Below, one piece after another: positions 33,731-45,645 of a stretch of 64,000 nucleotides of DNA. The stretch covers positions 28,290,222-28,354,221 of the forward strand of contig CM074195.1 in assembly GCA_037179385.1 (NCBI GenBank). The letters are read 5' to 3'. The position numbers and the translations under genes were made by a program. Position 1 is the stretch's first letter. The number at the start of each line of letters is the position of its first letter. The notes below the pieces were generated by a model. It had not been told where the DNA came from and ran no database searches. It worked only from the letters and a program-made list of their open reading frames with translations. This stretch comes from Holothuria scabra. Its lineage: Eukaryota > Echinodermata > Holothuroidea > Aspidochirotida > Holothuriidae.

Positions 33731-34059
33731 ACACTCTAGTAGAGTGAAAAGTGTGAATTAACTCCATTGGAGTGTAAATTCACTCCCAGAAGAGTGAAAT
33801 CCACCCAAGCAGAGAGCGATTTACTACAGGAAGAGGACAAATTCATTCTTCCACGAGTGTCTGCAATGATCACTCTTTTTTTAAGAGGGATCATTGTAGG
33901 CACTCTATCAAGAGTGTAACTTCGCTGGTTTAGAGGAAATTTTACTCTTTTTGAATGACTTTTCCTCTTCTTGGAGTGAATTGCCACTCTAATGGAGTGA
34001 ATCCACACTTTTCACACCCATCAAAGAGTGACTTGGTTCACTCTTTTCATTTAAGAGTG
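33731..34059. repeat. Foldback element built from ACTCT/AGAGT words
   Basis: The left half (GTGTGAATTAACTCCATTGG, AGTGTAAATTCACTCC, AGAAGAGTGAA) pairs with the inverse of the right half (GTGTGGATTCACTCCATTAG, AGTGGCAATTCACTCC, AAGAAGAGGAA). Ends are CACTCT and AGAGTG, as in the element at 23757-24006. The centre carries a second inverted pair, GCAATGATCACTCTTTTT and its inverse. Confidence 0.75.
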
Positions 34060-34303
34060 GACATCCGTCACATGACCTACAAAAGCAATATTATCAGAGT
34101 TTTCTTTATTTTCTTATTTCTATTTTTTCAGCATATTAAAGAAGAAAAGTGTCTTTCCCAAAATTTTGACAAGTCACCTTTATGTACCGTATTGTGGCTT
34201 TTCAATAAATTACGTTTTCACACTGTCTGAAATTTGCTGAAAGTATTTCCAACGTCATCATAATTTTGTGGCAAAATCGTACGCTAACAGGTATGAGAGT
34301 GTC

Positions 34304-34644
34304 AGGCCCCGTAGCCAGCCCATGTGGAGGGGTGGGTCTTTTTCCCAAGATGTGGACATTTTTCCAAGTACGGAGGCGGCTGACGATTGCCGTAAACATG
34401 CAGTTGCTAGGGGTCCGGGCCATGCTTCCCCAGAAAAATTTGAAATCTGCAGATCTCCTGCAATCTGGAGCATTAGACTTAGAGGACCTTTGAACACAAC
34501 AAAAGTCATTTTCCCCCAGGAATTCCACACAGTACACCACTTTTGAGAAAAAATCATACATTTAATCTGGAAATATGGACCTCCCTCAAGTTGGGGTGGG
34601 TCGTTCGAACGCTCCGACCCCCCCCCCCCCCCACAACGGGCCTG
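34304..34644. repeat. Repeat with CAGGCCCCGT...ACGGGCCTG ends
   Basis: CAGGCCCCGTAGCCAGCCC on the left and a C run then ACAACGGGCCTG on the right make a short inverted repeat about 340 bp apart. No 8-bp duplication is visible outside, so the limits are uncertain. Related left-end words occur near 29565. Confidence 0.5.
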
Positions 34645-34649
34645 AGGGT

Positions 34650-35200
34650 CAATGCCTCTATTTATTGCTTACTTCCTCATCTCGCTCATGCTCCAGTCTT
34701 CCACACGCCCATAAAGTAAAGTCAACGTTCTAAAAATGGAATTGTAGGTTTTCTGTAGCTGGAAGTTGAAAACCCGACACTACATAAAAGTGTCGGTCGC
34801 CGTGATGGTATACCCGAGCATTAATTAACGAATATCGAGTTTTCAAGATGGTTCAAGCACGGTTGTTTTGTCTTGAACAACAGAACAAATTTGACATACA
34901 ATTCAATTCGTTGCTAAGAAGAGAACTGCGTAAGGATGTCGTGATCAATTTGCATTGGTATTATATCCGCAGATGGTCCATTTGGCTAGTCAACCAGACA
35001 GTCAGAGGTCTCCACTCCACAGAGCTTTTCCTTTCTTTGTTGTTTACAGTTGTACTTAACCTTCATCTTATCTTACTGTTTTGATTCCTTACACACAGCC
35101 CCAATTGCTGTCTTGCTATCGGATATTGTTTAGCCTTTGCATGCAGTCATTCTTCAGTTGTCAAGCATTTGAGACCGATTAAGCGTGCGAATTTCTAACG
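34650..35200. other. Intergenic, nothing recognised
   Basis: A 78-codon frame at 34848-35084 (+) ends in a hydrophobic stretch but has no family resemblance. Not called. Confidence 0.4.
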
Positions 35201-35201
35201 T

Positions 35202-35555
35202 CGCCTTTGTAAATCCCAAACAAATCGAAGCCTGCACCAGGACTCCCTTTCCCTCCGACAAACCAAGTTCTCCAGCTCATAAGCTTAGCGCATTCTGCCT
35301 TAAGTGAAATATTTTTCAGTGAAACTGAAGGAATCAAGATACAATTAGAGCACAACAAGCCACGATACAGGTAAGCAACGGAATTGAAAGATTAAGTTAT
35401 GATGGACCCCAGATATTGCCAACTGGAATCAAACCATCGCTTGCTCTCCTTTGTAAATCCCAAACAAATCGAAGTCTGCACCAGGACTCCCTTTCCCTCC
35501 GCCAAACCAAGTTCTCCAGCTCTTAAGTTTGGCGCATTATGCCTTAAGTGAAAAC
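35202..35555. repeat. Two direct 107-bp repeats 247 bp apart
   Basis: CCTTTGTAAATCCCAAACAA through CTTAAGTGAAA occurs at about 35202-35309 and 35449-35555 with few changes (ATCGAAGCCTGCACC against ATCGAAGTCTGCACC). The intervening sequence is not repeated. This looks like a local duplication. Confidence 0.85.
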
Positions 35556-35559
35556 TAAC

Positions 35560-38500
35560 TCGGTGCTTTAAACGTAACAGTGGGTACGAAAAGTGACTTT
35601 CAGAGCCCGCCGAATTTTAGCCTTTGGGTCATGACTTGGAACCTTGATAAAATCCGAAGCTTTTCCAACATACTGTTAAACACACTAGGAAGAACGTATC
35701 TTTCTGACCACTGAACACAAGTTATTTGGGACCCCAAAAGTTCTTTTGAAGACTCTGACCTGTAAAAATCACGAGAAATGAAAAAGTCTCAGGTCTGAGG
35801 TGATTTCGACCCTGCCTTGCAGCAACTTGAATTTCCACTATATGTTTGAGACGAGCGTGCCGGAAACTGTTTGTCCGAAAACAACTCACAGACCAACAGA
35901 ACTGCAGAAATGGCATTTCCGAACCCGTCTGAATTGACTGACATTTTCAGTTAATTTACCACACCTCAGTCATCAGTCCATCCAAAATGTCCCATAAATG
36001 CGTTTTAAAATGACACTAGTGTTTCGGTCAAAATATAATTAGGGCACGTTGTATCCCTTGTCCTACGTGGCGACGCCATTTATCCTGGGGAAGAGATGCG
36101 CCTAAAGTCCCACAGAGTACTAAAATTACAAAAACAACTAATTTGCAACGTCGTCCGCGTGGTATATCATTTCGTTGGATGTAAGGCGTTCGACTGAGAA
36201 GAGCGGTGGCGTTCTACTCCGAAAGAAATCAGCCTACGTGTTTGCAGCCAGTCTGCACAGCCACCAAAAGTCGCTTCTTTTCTAATTTGAGTATGCATGA
36301 CGTCACAGCCTTTGCATATATAATTAGCAAAAACTTACTGTTTTCAAATCCAAATTTCGACATGAAAAACACAAAATCTTACAAAATCATCATTAAAATT
36401 AATAGAGAACACATTTTCCGATAGTTTTGCAACATTTTTGAAGTATTTTATACACAAAGCAATGAATTTGAGACGATTTTTCGAACTCGTAAAAACAGTT
36501 TTCATTCTGTTCGGAAAATTTGGTTTTTTCTCGAAAACAAGTTTTTTGGCACGGTATGCCAGAAAGAGGGTACATCAGAAATTTCCTTATACACCTAAAA
36601 AATCTAACATTACCATGAAATATTTCTGAATACGGTCAGGTATTCGCAAAGTTTAGAGCAGGTATTGACACTGCCTTGCACCGTATGTAAAAAGCCCAAT
36701 TTCCCGTACTGAGGTGTTTGCATTAGTTGCGCGAAAATGGAACTACACCGAGCGAGAAAATATCCTCCACATAAGTATTAATCATGTTAACCTCGTCGAG
36801 TCTTCCTTTACGTTTGACTTACAAATATATGGCAGGAAAATTACATTGAGAGTCAATTTTTGAAAACCTTGTAACGATTAAGTGGCTACCGATGCAAGGG
36901 TTATAGTGATTGTATCTTAAGTACGTCAGTACCTTGAGTCGATCACCACAGTGTTATACAAGGTACGGCACGATGTACAACACCTATTAATTGACCGACT
37001 CATGGTAACCTTTTGACATACATGGCCATAGACTTTGCACGTTACCACATTATACAATCAGTAAATCACAGTTATTGTACTAGACTCATAAATTATTGCA
37101 AACAATAACATGACAGAAAAATTGTGGCATTAAACTAGACAATAAAGAGGTAAAATGGAGGGATATTGGAATGTATAGTTCTCTTGTAAGGCTTGTTAGT
37201 GAACTCTGGGGTAATAAACGCTATACAGTCAGTTGATCCTTATCCTTAGGTGGTGAGGTCGAAGAAATGACTAAGCCTCTGATCAGAAACACTTTGTTTA
37301 GTAATATAAGTTATGAACAGCATGTGGAACTGGGTGGGTCTTAAGTTTTTTTAGGGAACTGGGTACTCAGTACACAACCCCCACCCCCATGCACAACTGG
37401 AGACATATCAACTGAGAGTAAGGTAATAACAGGCCATCAAGTTAATTCAAGTTAGTGACAAAAATTTTGACTGTAATATGCCATTACTATGTGATGGGGC
37501 AATTGTTACATTATTCATCTCTCCTCTGCTCAGTTAGTGGTGTAAAATGACAACAGTTTATACTTCAAATGAGAAGGCAGTCTCAGAAGAACATATGAGA
37601 TTTCATCCATCAGAATTAACAGCTGATGATACAGGACACAAGTGCACAACCAAAATTCTTTAGTCAGTAAATTGGCATTTTGCTTGTGTAGAGAAAAATT
37701 GTCCTCTAGGATACACTGACTCAGAATCCCATTTTTGCCATTATACAAGAAAAGGGTACATAGCAATGCTGCCTCTAATCTTGACCTTAACCCCCAAATG
37801 GGCCTAGAGCACTAGTAGGTGTAGGCTATAACTAGCAATTAAATTTCAACAGGAACAGGCTAAGAACTAAGGCACAATTAATTCATTTGTGTAGAAATAT
37901 GATTCAGCACAACAGTACAAAAATAGGGTAAGTAAGAAAACTGAGAACAATGGCCCAGGCAAAATAATAAACAAAAAAATCCTGAAACTGATGGAGCTCT
38001 TATGGTGCGCATTCCATTATACTTTAGGTATATTCCTCAAGTCATTTCCCTTTTGAAAATTCTTGACTTTGTCTGGTAAAACCATGTGAAAGAACCGACA
38101 GGCTGGTAAAGTGTGTGTGTAAATAAATGGCTATAGGGCCTATATCAATTGTTTCATGTAGCCTGCAATACCTGTAAATGTAACACTTATTTGCTTATTT
38201 TGGTTCTTCAGCTTCATCGTTGATACTGCGGTACATTGCTCCCGATTCAATTCACAAGGTGCATATGACACAATAATTTTGTGCTACAGGCCTCTTAAAA
38301 TTTTTTACAAGCTTTTTTCTAAAATGAAAACTCACTCATACAGCAAGCAAGGACTAGTAAAGTAGTATCTGTATGATGATCACAGATCATCAGGACACAT
38401 ACATTCACTATGTACCACAGTGTGCAGTCTCAGCATGCAGAGGCCAAGGCCTAGTATAGACTAGGCCTGTCTGTAAAATTTTTATGTTATTTGTTAGTGG

Positions 38501-40088
38501 TTTAAAACCTTAAAAGGGCCTGTCAGTCGTATTAAGATTCACTTTATTACTTGACATAAGGACTAAAATAGTATCCTAGTTAGCAGCCTAGAATCAAAAC
38601 ACATAACAATAGCTTACCATATGTTACCATATGTTAACCATAACGTTACCGCCTTGTGCGATGCTCTACGTGGCCAAAAAGTGCAAAATTCCAACTTGCA
38701 AAAACGTTCATTGCGACTATTTTGTTGTTTTGCTCGTAGTGTAATAGGTATCAGTAGTTAGCTTTATGTCTCAAACACTCGATTTTGGAAGTTTTACACC
38801 CCAATGATCCTGAATACGGTCAGGTATTCGCAAAATTTGAGGCCAGTCAAAAAACACCACCAAAAGTTGACCTGTTTTTGATGGAAAATTTCCCTGTGAA
38901 ATTGCGAAAGAAACAATACCTCACGATATTTTTAGTAAAGAAAAGACTTTCAAATTTCAAATGACCAAGGATACAGCAACAAGGAACGCCTTTTAATGCA
39001 TTATTCAGAAGCTTGAAGTTCCCCCAGCATGTTAGGTACCTATTCTGCGAAACTCATGATTTTCTCTTGTGGGCGGAGTTTCCATTTTAGAGGATGACGT
39101 CACAAGCCTCATTAACGCTTACAGCGAGGCTTGACTGTTTGAAAAGCTACCGGAGACTTTGCACTATAGAGGGTAATTGCCGTTTCCCATTTGAGTTTTT
39201 TTTTACTTCAGTGGTAGATTAAGAGCTGGCCCACCACCACGCCGTGCTATAAACTTTGCCAAGGCTTCTTATTCTTTTTTACTTCGTAAATCATTTTTTC
39301 TCACTGTTAGTACATCATGTTGTATTGTCTTTAAATGTTTACGAAATAATAGCAATTTCAAAATACGTAGTTTTATAAACAAATTCGATCATGCTCTTGG
39401 ATTTAATGACTCTAGACATTCATTAGTGGGATCCATCAGCCTTAAATCGTCTTCATTTAGCCTACTGTATACATGAATTTCGAACCCTTGCTCTCCGGAT
39501 TCATCTATACATTCAGATAAAATGGTAATAGCTGATATCAACTGTGTAAACCAGATCTACGAGGCAGGGGTACAAGGGAAAGAATTCTACTCAAGTTCCT
39601 CAAGAACTGAAATGCGGACAACTATTCCTATGGATAGTTCTATCGTTACCAAGTCTGGTTTGTTCAATTAAAAAAATCCTAAGCTTGTCCAAATTTTTTA
39701 CGAAATTTGAAAAAATGAAATATTATAGTCAAGTAAAATTTCGATGAAAATTCTAAGTAATTAAACATGTTTTGTACAAATTCTGACATCTTATGCATAA
39801 AACGCAATTTCCACTCAGTCTCACTCAAAAGTGTTCCGCCTACATCTTTTGCCAGGAATAGTAGAATACTTAGGCGATAAATGCAAAGAAAAAGAAAAAA
39901 AAAAGATTTATTAAATTGCTAGATAACACAGATGAACGGGAGGTTACATAGCTGCACACAGTAACTGAAATCATTTCAGGACAAATGTTAGTGATGCATT
40001 TTATCTGCTAGTTCACGGATGATTAAGTTAATGGAAATGAAAATTCTTCCTTAGAATAGATTAAAATTTAATTACAGTGACTATACTT
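35560..40088. other. Longest gene-poor stretch, one small repeat pair
   Basis: 4.5 kb without a supported gene. The only structure noted is CTGAATACGGTCAGGTATTC then GCAAA, which occurs at 36627-36651 and 38810-38834 and marks a dispersed repeat. Several frames of 60-78 codons are within chance expectation. Confidence 0.5.
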
Positions 40089-40210
40089 ACAGGTTTGGTC
40101 CCGAAAATGCCGCTATTTCTGGTTGTGTGAATGGTCCGAATATTTCAAAATTTCATCATACGCTCCGCACCAACAGATGGTGGCGCTTCTCTAAGATTGT
40201 TAGATAGTCG
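40089..40210. repeat. Truncated dispersed repeat (GCTCCGCACCAACAGATGGTGG)
   Basis: CCGAAAATGCCGCTATTTCT, TACGCTCCGCACCAACAGAT, GGTGGCGCTTCT and TTAGATAGTC correspond to the block at 30105-30215 and 55168-55282. Confidence 0.6.
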
Positions 40211-40383
40211 ATCGGTTTTTGTTAAGTCATGTACGTCTGACCATAATCCATTAAGGATCGCTGGTATGACTCCAAATATAAATTCACTTCAATTGTTTCA
40301 GTGACGTTTTTTCTAGGGGTAAAATTCAAGAGATCATAGATCACGTTTTCTCGTCTCTTTTAAACTAATTTTCTGTGTTCAAA

Positions 40384-41110
40384 CAGGGGTGGCCGCAGGA
40401 TTTGCCCGACAGGGGGACCAGGTTTTCAAGTCTCGACAAAAAAATGAGTTAGTCCCGGTGGGACGTGACTTAACAGAATTCTGGCTTTCTTTTTGGCAAA
40501 TACTCAAAAATCTGCAGATTGTTTGGATTATTTTAAACCTTTGAAAGAAATTTGGCTTTAGTAAGGACCATAAGAAAGCTGGTGTGTTTATTGAAGAATC
40601 TGCCCTTCATATGGGCAAAATAAATATCGGTAGCGACAGCTGAAAATCCTTTGGGGTTACGCATTTAATCGTACTAGGCCTAGGTATATACAATGGCTTC
40701 CAGACGAGACTATGAATTCGCTCGGAAAGTTTTTCTCTTTTTCTGAACGAAGGTTTGAAAATTAAAGAGTTTATTTTATGGGAGAAATTTTGGAATTTAA
40801 TGAAAGAAAATTTGGTTTTTCGGTAAAGTTATAATGAAAAAAATGTTTTTTTTTTATTAAGTGATACAAGAGCAAAATAAGGTAGAATGTCGGGGTGATT
40901 AACCGAGTTCGCTTTGGTTATTTGTTGTACGGACTATATATCGAAATCGGAAAATTTTGCCACTTTTGAAAAAATCTGAAGCTTACTACTGGAGAAAATT
41001 GTAATTTTATAACAGATTTGGGGGTTTAATGGAAGAATCTTACCTTCTTATGAGAAAAATCAGTTAGGTGTGTTTTGTAGTTTTGTTGGGGTTTAGCGAG
41101 TATCATCATG
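40384..41110. mobile_element. Truncated copy of the outer hAT-like element
   Basis: Starts CAGGGGTGGCCGCAGGATTT, the left end of the element at 53769. Further on it matches 55382-55960: GAAAGAAATTTGGCTTT, GTTTATTGAAGAATCTG, GGTTACGCATTTAATCGTA, TTTTGGAATTTAATG and ATCATCATGCA. The nested element present at 53819 is absent here and no right end was found. Confidence 0.75.
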
Positions 41111-41620
41111 CAGATTAAAGCCCTCGAACCATATTGGAAAATCTTCCCCTGCATTCCTCTCGTTTTCATTTTCATCCGCTAATCCTGCGACTTCCTCGCA
41201 CCATGGAAGTACTACCTCGGATGCTCGCACGTTGAAACAGTCTTTTGCATTGCGTTCAATTTATTTGTAATTTAATGCTGCTGCAAGGAAAATTAAGCCT
41301 ACCCTTTTGCTTACACACATGGTGTAGGGTAATGCGAGATCAACAGGAAACGGTACTCAAACATTTCAGAAGTACCCGATTTCAAGGACAAACAGGACAT
41401 TTGATTATAAAGAAAAACAAAAGAAACATAGCACAATGTGCCTGCATTACATAAATTTTTGTGACTTTGTTGAAGAGTGGAGGTCCCGTGTTTTTTTTTT
41501 TTTTTTTAGATTGAGATATCTTGAGTAAGGGAAAAGGATATTATAACAGGCTTTGAAGGAACATGGTTTGGATTTTTTTTTGCAAGACCTTAATGAAAAG
41601 CCAATGGTTTATGCCTTTAA

Positions 41621-41924
41621 AGGCCCAGTTCTCCCACCCCAAAAAGTACCAATTCTCCTAACCTTCTTACTTGAGTCCCTCCCACGATTGTCTGAAATCC
41701 ATGCTCATCCAAATACAATTTCAGTTTATTGCTTCAAGGTGAGTAAAGAAAGACTCAATTTTAATAATCAAAACACTCTCAGTACCGTTCATCGTTCATG
41801 CTATGTAATATCAGCTTTGGTACTCTGCATTGTTTGAATTAGCTGTCAACCAAAGAGCTGAGCCAATTGAGAATTTCGGTTACCCGGTACCAAAATTGTA
41901 GTTTGGGGTGAGAGGTTTGGCCCT
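41621..41924. mobile_element. TTAA-type MITE, family 2, copy 1
   Basis: TTAA then AGGCCCAGTTCTCCC at the left. The right end is GGCCCT followed by TTAC, one base from TTAA. It shares CCAATTCTCC, AACCT, CTTACTT, CCCTCCCAC, CAATTGAGA and CTGTAGTTTGGGG-like words with 56397-56682. Confidence 0.65.
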
Positions 41925-42587
41925 TTACGAATAATTTTTTGATGGGAAGGAGGTTACTGTCGAAAACGATAATGTAGGGAATCGACAAAGTTTTTCCTTC
42001 TTTGAATAGTTCAGAGCAAATGCTCTAGCTCTCGTTGCTACCTGTTCAATATACCGGCCAACCGCAATGACATTACCGGTAAATCCTCTTTTGACGAAAT
42101 GGTATAAATCATTACTTGTAAGTCTAAAGGACTCATCGTTCAATGCAGAGAGAAAGGCAAACTAAAAACGAGTTGTGGTGGCTTGTTTTGCCCTAGATTT
42201 CTCTAAAGTCCTGTCGACACTTTGCGACGCGACTTCTTGCAACAAGACTGTCTTGTCGTGGTGAACGACTGACAACTAACTAATTTTTAGAGCATAGTGT
42301 CCACATAATGCAACAAATCCCAGGTCCATGAAGCGATTCCAGCAAAATTTTAACGACGTTTAACATACTCGTTATTTGTTACGTTGAAGAGACAGGAATG
42401 TGTTCCGGTCCATTTCGATTAACTTATCTTCGCGGGATTCATTCGAGAAGTCCGTAATTTTTGTCAGTTGCACGTTCCAGCTGTCCAGTATCATGCTACT
42501 AATCACGAGTATAAAATTAACAGCGAGAGTTGCTTTGACATCCCAATTATCGTCTAGGCTTAAATAAGGCGTTTGAATACTTTTTCT

Positions 42588-42712
42588 GAAGTCCTACTGG
42601 CCCTCTGGCAAGGGCCGTTTGGCGAAACCAAACTTGAAACTACTTCCCGAAGAAGCTATGACGTCCACAAAAGACAACACTTAACGACCAACCTCAGGGC
42701 CTTCAGACCATT
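42588..42712. repeat. Dispersed repeat, copy 2 (copy 1 at 30885-31095)
   Basis: CCCTCTGGCAAGGGCCGTTT, GGCGAAACCAAACTT, CTTCCCGAAGAAGCTATGAC and GACCAACCTCAGGGCC. It lies 70 bp from the broken end of the LRR relic that begins at 42780. Confidence 0.7.
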
Positions 42713-42779
42713 TACATCATTGGTCTGTCATGTATGGCTCTATTCTAGACTGGATGAAAACAACAGATACTACACGTAA

Positions 42780-43380
42780 AGCGTTTAGAATAACTGTTCT
42801 TGTGTTAGAATACGACTCGTGACATTACAAACGGTAATTAACACAGTCACATCTTATATCAATTCCATTCATTTAAGGTGGCTCTGAACAACGACCTGAA
42901 AATTGACGAAGCAGAAAACAGTCACATGTTAATGGATTCCTACGTAAATCCAAAGTGAAATCTTCTTTCTCGGTAAAAAAAAAACATTGGAAATTCGAGT
43001 AATGCTGTTATTGCTGACGTCTAAATTCTTTAGATTGTCAAAATGTTTGTCCAAATACTTCTCTTTATTACTGTTATTTAATTGAAACTCAAAGAAAAAT
43101 GTTTAAGAAAATCAAGATTTGAGAGAGAATCTTTTGCGAAGAAAGTGATCAGGTTGTACCTAAGGTTGATTATATGAAGATGAGGCATGACGGTAAAACA
43201 GACCAATGGGACTTCTTTAAAGTTGCTGTTACTTAATCAAGCTTTCAGCTTCATGAAGTAAAAAGGAAAAGTTAGTCGGTACTGCCTGTTGAATATTCAA
43301 AAACAAACGTCTGAAATTTGTCAGTGCTATACGAAAACTTTTGAAGGTTTTATTCGATAGAACGATTCATTTTGTTGTTC
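42780..43380 (-). pseudogene. Heavily decayed LRR receptor relic (C-terminal half)
   Basis: There is no long frame here, but the DNA aligns collinearly with the neighbouring copy at 44039-45535. Matching plus-strand words are ACTGTTCTTGTGTT, GTGACATTACA, CAATTCCATTCATTT, AGGTGGCTCTGAACAAC, CAGTCACA, TTAATGGATTCC, CGTAAATCCAAAGTGAAATC, TTCTTTCTCGGTAAA, GAATCTTTTG, GAAGAAAGTGATC, GATGAGGCATGA and CTACGAAAACTT-like. They correspond to the stalk, LRRCT region and last five or so LRRs on the minus strand. The transmembrane end and the whole N-terminal half are gone, and many indels are present. It is the oldest-looking member of the cluster and lies directly downstream of the next copy, in the same orientation. 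Confidence 0.85.
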
Positions 43381-43639
43381 TTGCTGCACTCTAAAAGTCG
43401 CCCTTCATAGAAATAACTTTAAGGCGAAATGTTAAAATTTGCAACGAGTTCTTACATGACCCAAATGTACCAATGAAATTCTTAAAACAGACAGATAATA
43501 GATGGATGAACCTGCTTCTGTTCAGAAGGGAACCTCATGTAAACCAAAATCATGACCAAAGTGAACCGAAATCGGATCAAAATGAAGCGAAACGATTCAA
43601 AATAAATTGAACCGTAGTTTGGTTCAAATATTTGAACCG

Positions 43640-44035
43640 GAGTTTTCTAGAGAGAGTCATAAAACATTAGGTAGTATTTTGCCGCATAGCATTATGCACA
43701 AAAATGCCCGGTGATTTGCATTTTGATGAGAAATATGAGACCAATGTAACAGATTATTGAAAATTGTCGGTTTAATTCTTTGTGATGGAATGATTGCGCG
43801 GTTACGATTTCGTAGAAAATTGTAATTGTTTAATCTCGGCAAAATGACTATTTTACAATTTGTTCATTTCGACAATTGTCGTAATTTTGATTTTTGACAA
43901 GGTTGTTTTAAATCGTCAATGACAATTTTCTGAACTTTGTTTTTTCGACATCTCGTCAAAGATCAATTTCTTACATCGTTTGTAGTGATTAACATTTACG
44001 ACGTAAAAAACAAGAAGCATCAAAATAATTTCGTG
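43640..44035. repeat. Shared 3' flank of minus-strand LRR copies, copy 1
   Basis: The same sequence lies downstream of three minus-strand LRR copies (here, 48170-48640 and 62960-63190). Common words are GATTTGCATTTTGATGAGAA (two copies), TTTAATTCTTTGTGA (two copies), AAAATGAC, GACAATTGTC, GGTTGTTTTAAAT, CAATGACAATTTTCTGAACT and TCGACATCTCGTCAA. It is rich in GACAATT and its inverse. It shows that duplications carried non-coding flanks along with the gene. Confidence 0.85.
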
Positions 44036-44038
44036 GCG

Positions 44039-45535
44039 CTAGTTTTGCAACCGATTGCCATCACGTTTCCATTCTATCAAAAAGTACGTAAAAAAAATAA
44101 CCAAAATCATCAACAGACTGATAATAAATATTACAGTCAGCGTTGATTTGTCGTCAAGATAATCGCCTAGGCTTAGATGCGGCGTTTCTATTAACTGCTC
44201 CTGTGTTGTATAAGGACACGTGATATTACATACGGTGATTAATCTGGTACCTTTTAGATCAATTCCATTCATTTCAGGTGGTTCTGAACAACTTCCAGAA
44301 ACTGAAAACTGATTGATCTCAAAATCCATCGGTATGTATCAAGCAAATAACAGTCACACTTTAATGGATTCCAACGTAAATCCAAAGTGAAATCTTCTTT
44401 CTCGGTAAAGAAACCATTAGAAATGTAATTTCTAATTTCATTAGTAATGCTGTTATTACTGATGTCTAAAATTCTTAAATTGGCAAAATGTGTCCGAGTG
44501 CTGCCCTCAGTAAATGTTATTTTATTGCCACTCAAATGAAGTTGTTGTAGAAAATCAAGATCTGAGAAAGAATCTTTTGAGAAGAAAGTGATCCGGTTGT
44601 TGTTAAGGTTGATTGTTTCAAGATGAGGCATGAATGTGAAACAGACTACCGGAACTGCTTTAAAGTTGTTGTGATTCAAACTCAAGCCCTTGGCTTCAGG
44701 AAGTAGAAACGAAAAGTTAGTTGGCACTGCCTGTTCCAACATATTGTTTTCCAAAAATATATTTCTGAGGTTTGTCAATCCTACGAAAACTTCTAGCGAT
44801 AAAATTGACAATTTATTACAACAGAATCTAAACGACACGAGAAGGTCATTTCTTGTCAAAACTGCATCTGGTATAACTGTTAGGAAATTGTTCTCCATGT
44901 CCAAGAGTGTTAAATTAAACAGGCTAGCAAAACTTAAAGGATCCAGACTGACAAGTTTATTCCCATTCAAGTGTAACGAGTCTAGACGTCGAAGTCCAAA
45001 GAAGGCATCCTTATGAAACGGCCTGATGACATTTCTCGAGAGATAAAGGAATTTTAATTTAAAATTATTTTGGAAAGCGTATGCAGGAATATATTGAATC
45101 AAATTGTCGTTAAAATTCAAAATTTCGAGGTCACGGAGGAATTGTAGAGCGTCAACAAAGACGTGTTTCAGATTATTTTTTTTCCGGATAAAAGTACCTT
45201 ACCTTCACTAAATTTCTGAAAAACTCCGCATTTAGTTCCTCTATGTAATTTTCAGTCAATTTAAGAGTTTGTAAGTTAGTCAAGTTCCTCATTATTACCA
45301 TGTATCCTTGACGAAAAGATGTTATGTTCGTCTTTTTAATTATGAGAACTGATGTCGTCGATGAAAGAGTTACTGTCAGATTATTGATCTCGTTTGCCTC
45401 CCCGTTACAAACGACTCTCAAGGTATTAAACCACCAGTCCATACATGTGCATACCTCTGGACATTCTCCTGCAAGAACTACATCATTATTTAAAGTCAAG
45501 AGGATAAAAGCTGTAAAATATAAGATAGATGTCAT
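44039..45535 (-). pseudogene. Nearly full-length LRR receptor with two frameshifts
   Basis: The ATG at 45535 begins the signal peptide and LRRNT cap (CPEVCTCMDWWFNTLRVVC). The first frame runs to about residue 119 and breaks at an A run with eight A where the intact copy has seven (45177-45184). The second frame carries most LRRs down to WNPLKCDCYLLDTYRWIL in the LRRCT cap. A 1-bp loss near 44305 then shifts into the third frame, which completes the cap (SGSCSEPPEMNG, TVCNIT), the transmembrane helix (about VIFIISLLMILVIFFTYFLI) and the tail EWKRDGNRLQN. Apart from the two single-base changes every domain is present. Both changes could be assembly errors, especially the homopolymer one. If real, the gene is recently dead. 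Confidence 0.88.
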
Positions 45536-45645
45536 GATGTTGACTGTACCTGGTCTTCTGTCACTGTATAAATTTAAACGAATATTACTGATCGCGATCG
45601 TAAAGACAAAGTGTCGATAGTCACATCTATCTCTGTATTTTATGC
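45536..45645 (-). promoter_or_regulatory. Conserved upstream block of the LRR family, copy C
   Basis: Plus-strand words are GTACCTGGTCTTCTGTCACT, GTATAAATTTAAACGAATAT, GATCGCGATCGTAAAGACAA and GTGTCGATAGTCACATCTAT. It is the inverse of the block at 12011-12109 and 15199-15299, with a longer AT tract (TTTAAATTTATAC on the coding strand) in place of CAACTTTATAC. Confidence 0.65.

Noticed and set aside
34202..34561. 119-codon minus-strand frame and overlapping frames
   Set aside because: They lie within a repeat with CAGGCCCCGT ends. Several overlapping frames on both strands are open at once, typical of a short GC-richer repeat, and none shows a family motif.
44690..45016. Plus-strand frame of 108 codons opposite an LRR copy
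   Set aside because: It is an antisense shadow of the LRR coding sequence. The same shadow recurs at 49293-49565 and 63584-63766, because the copies are homologous.
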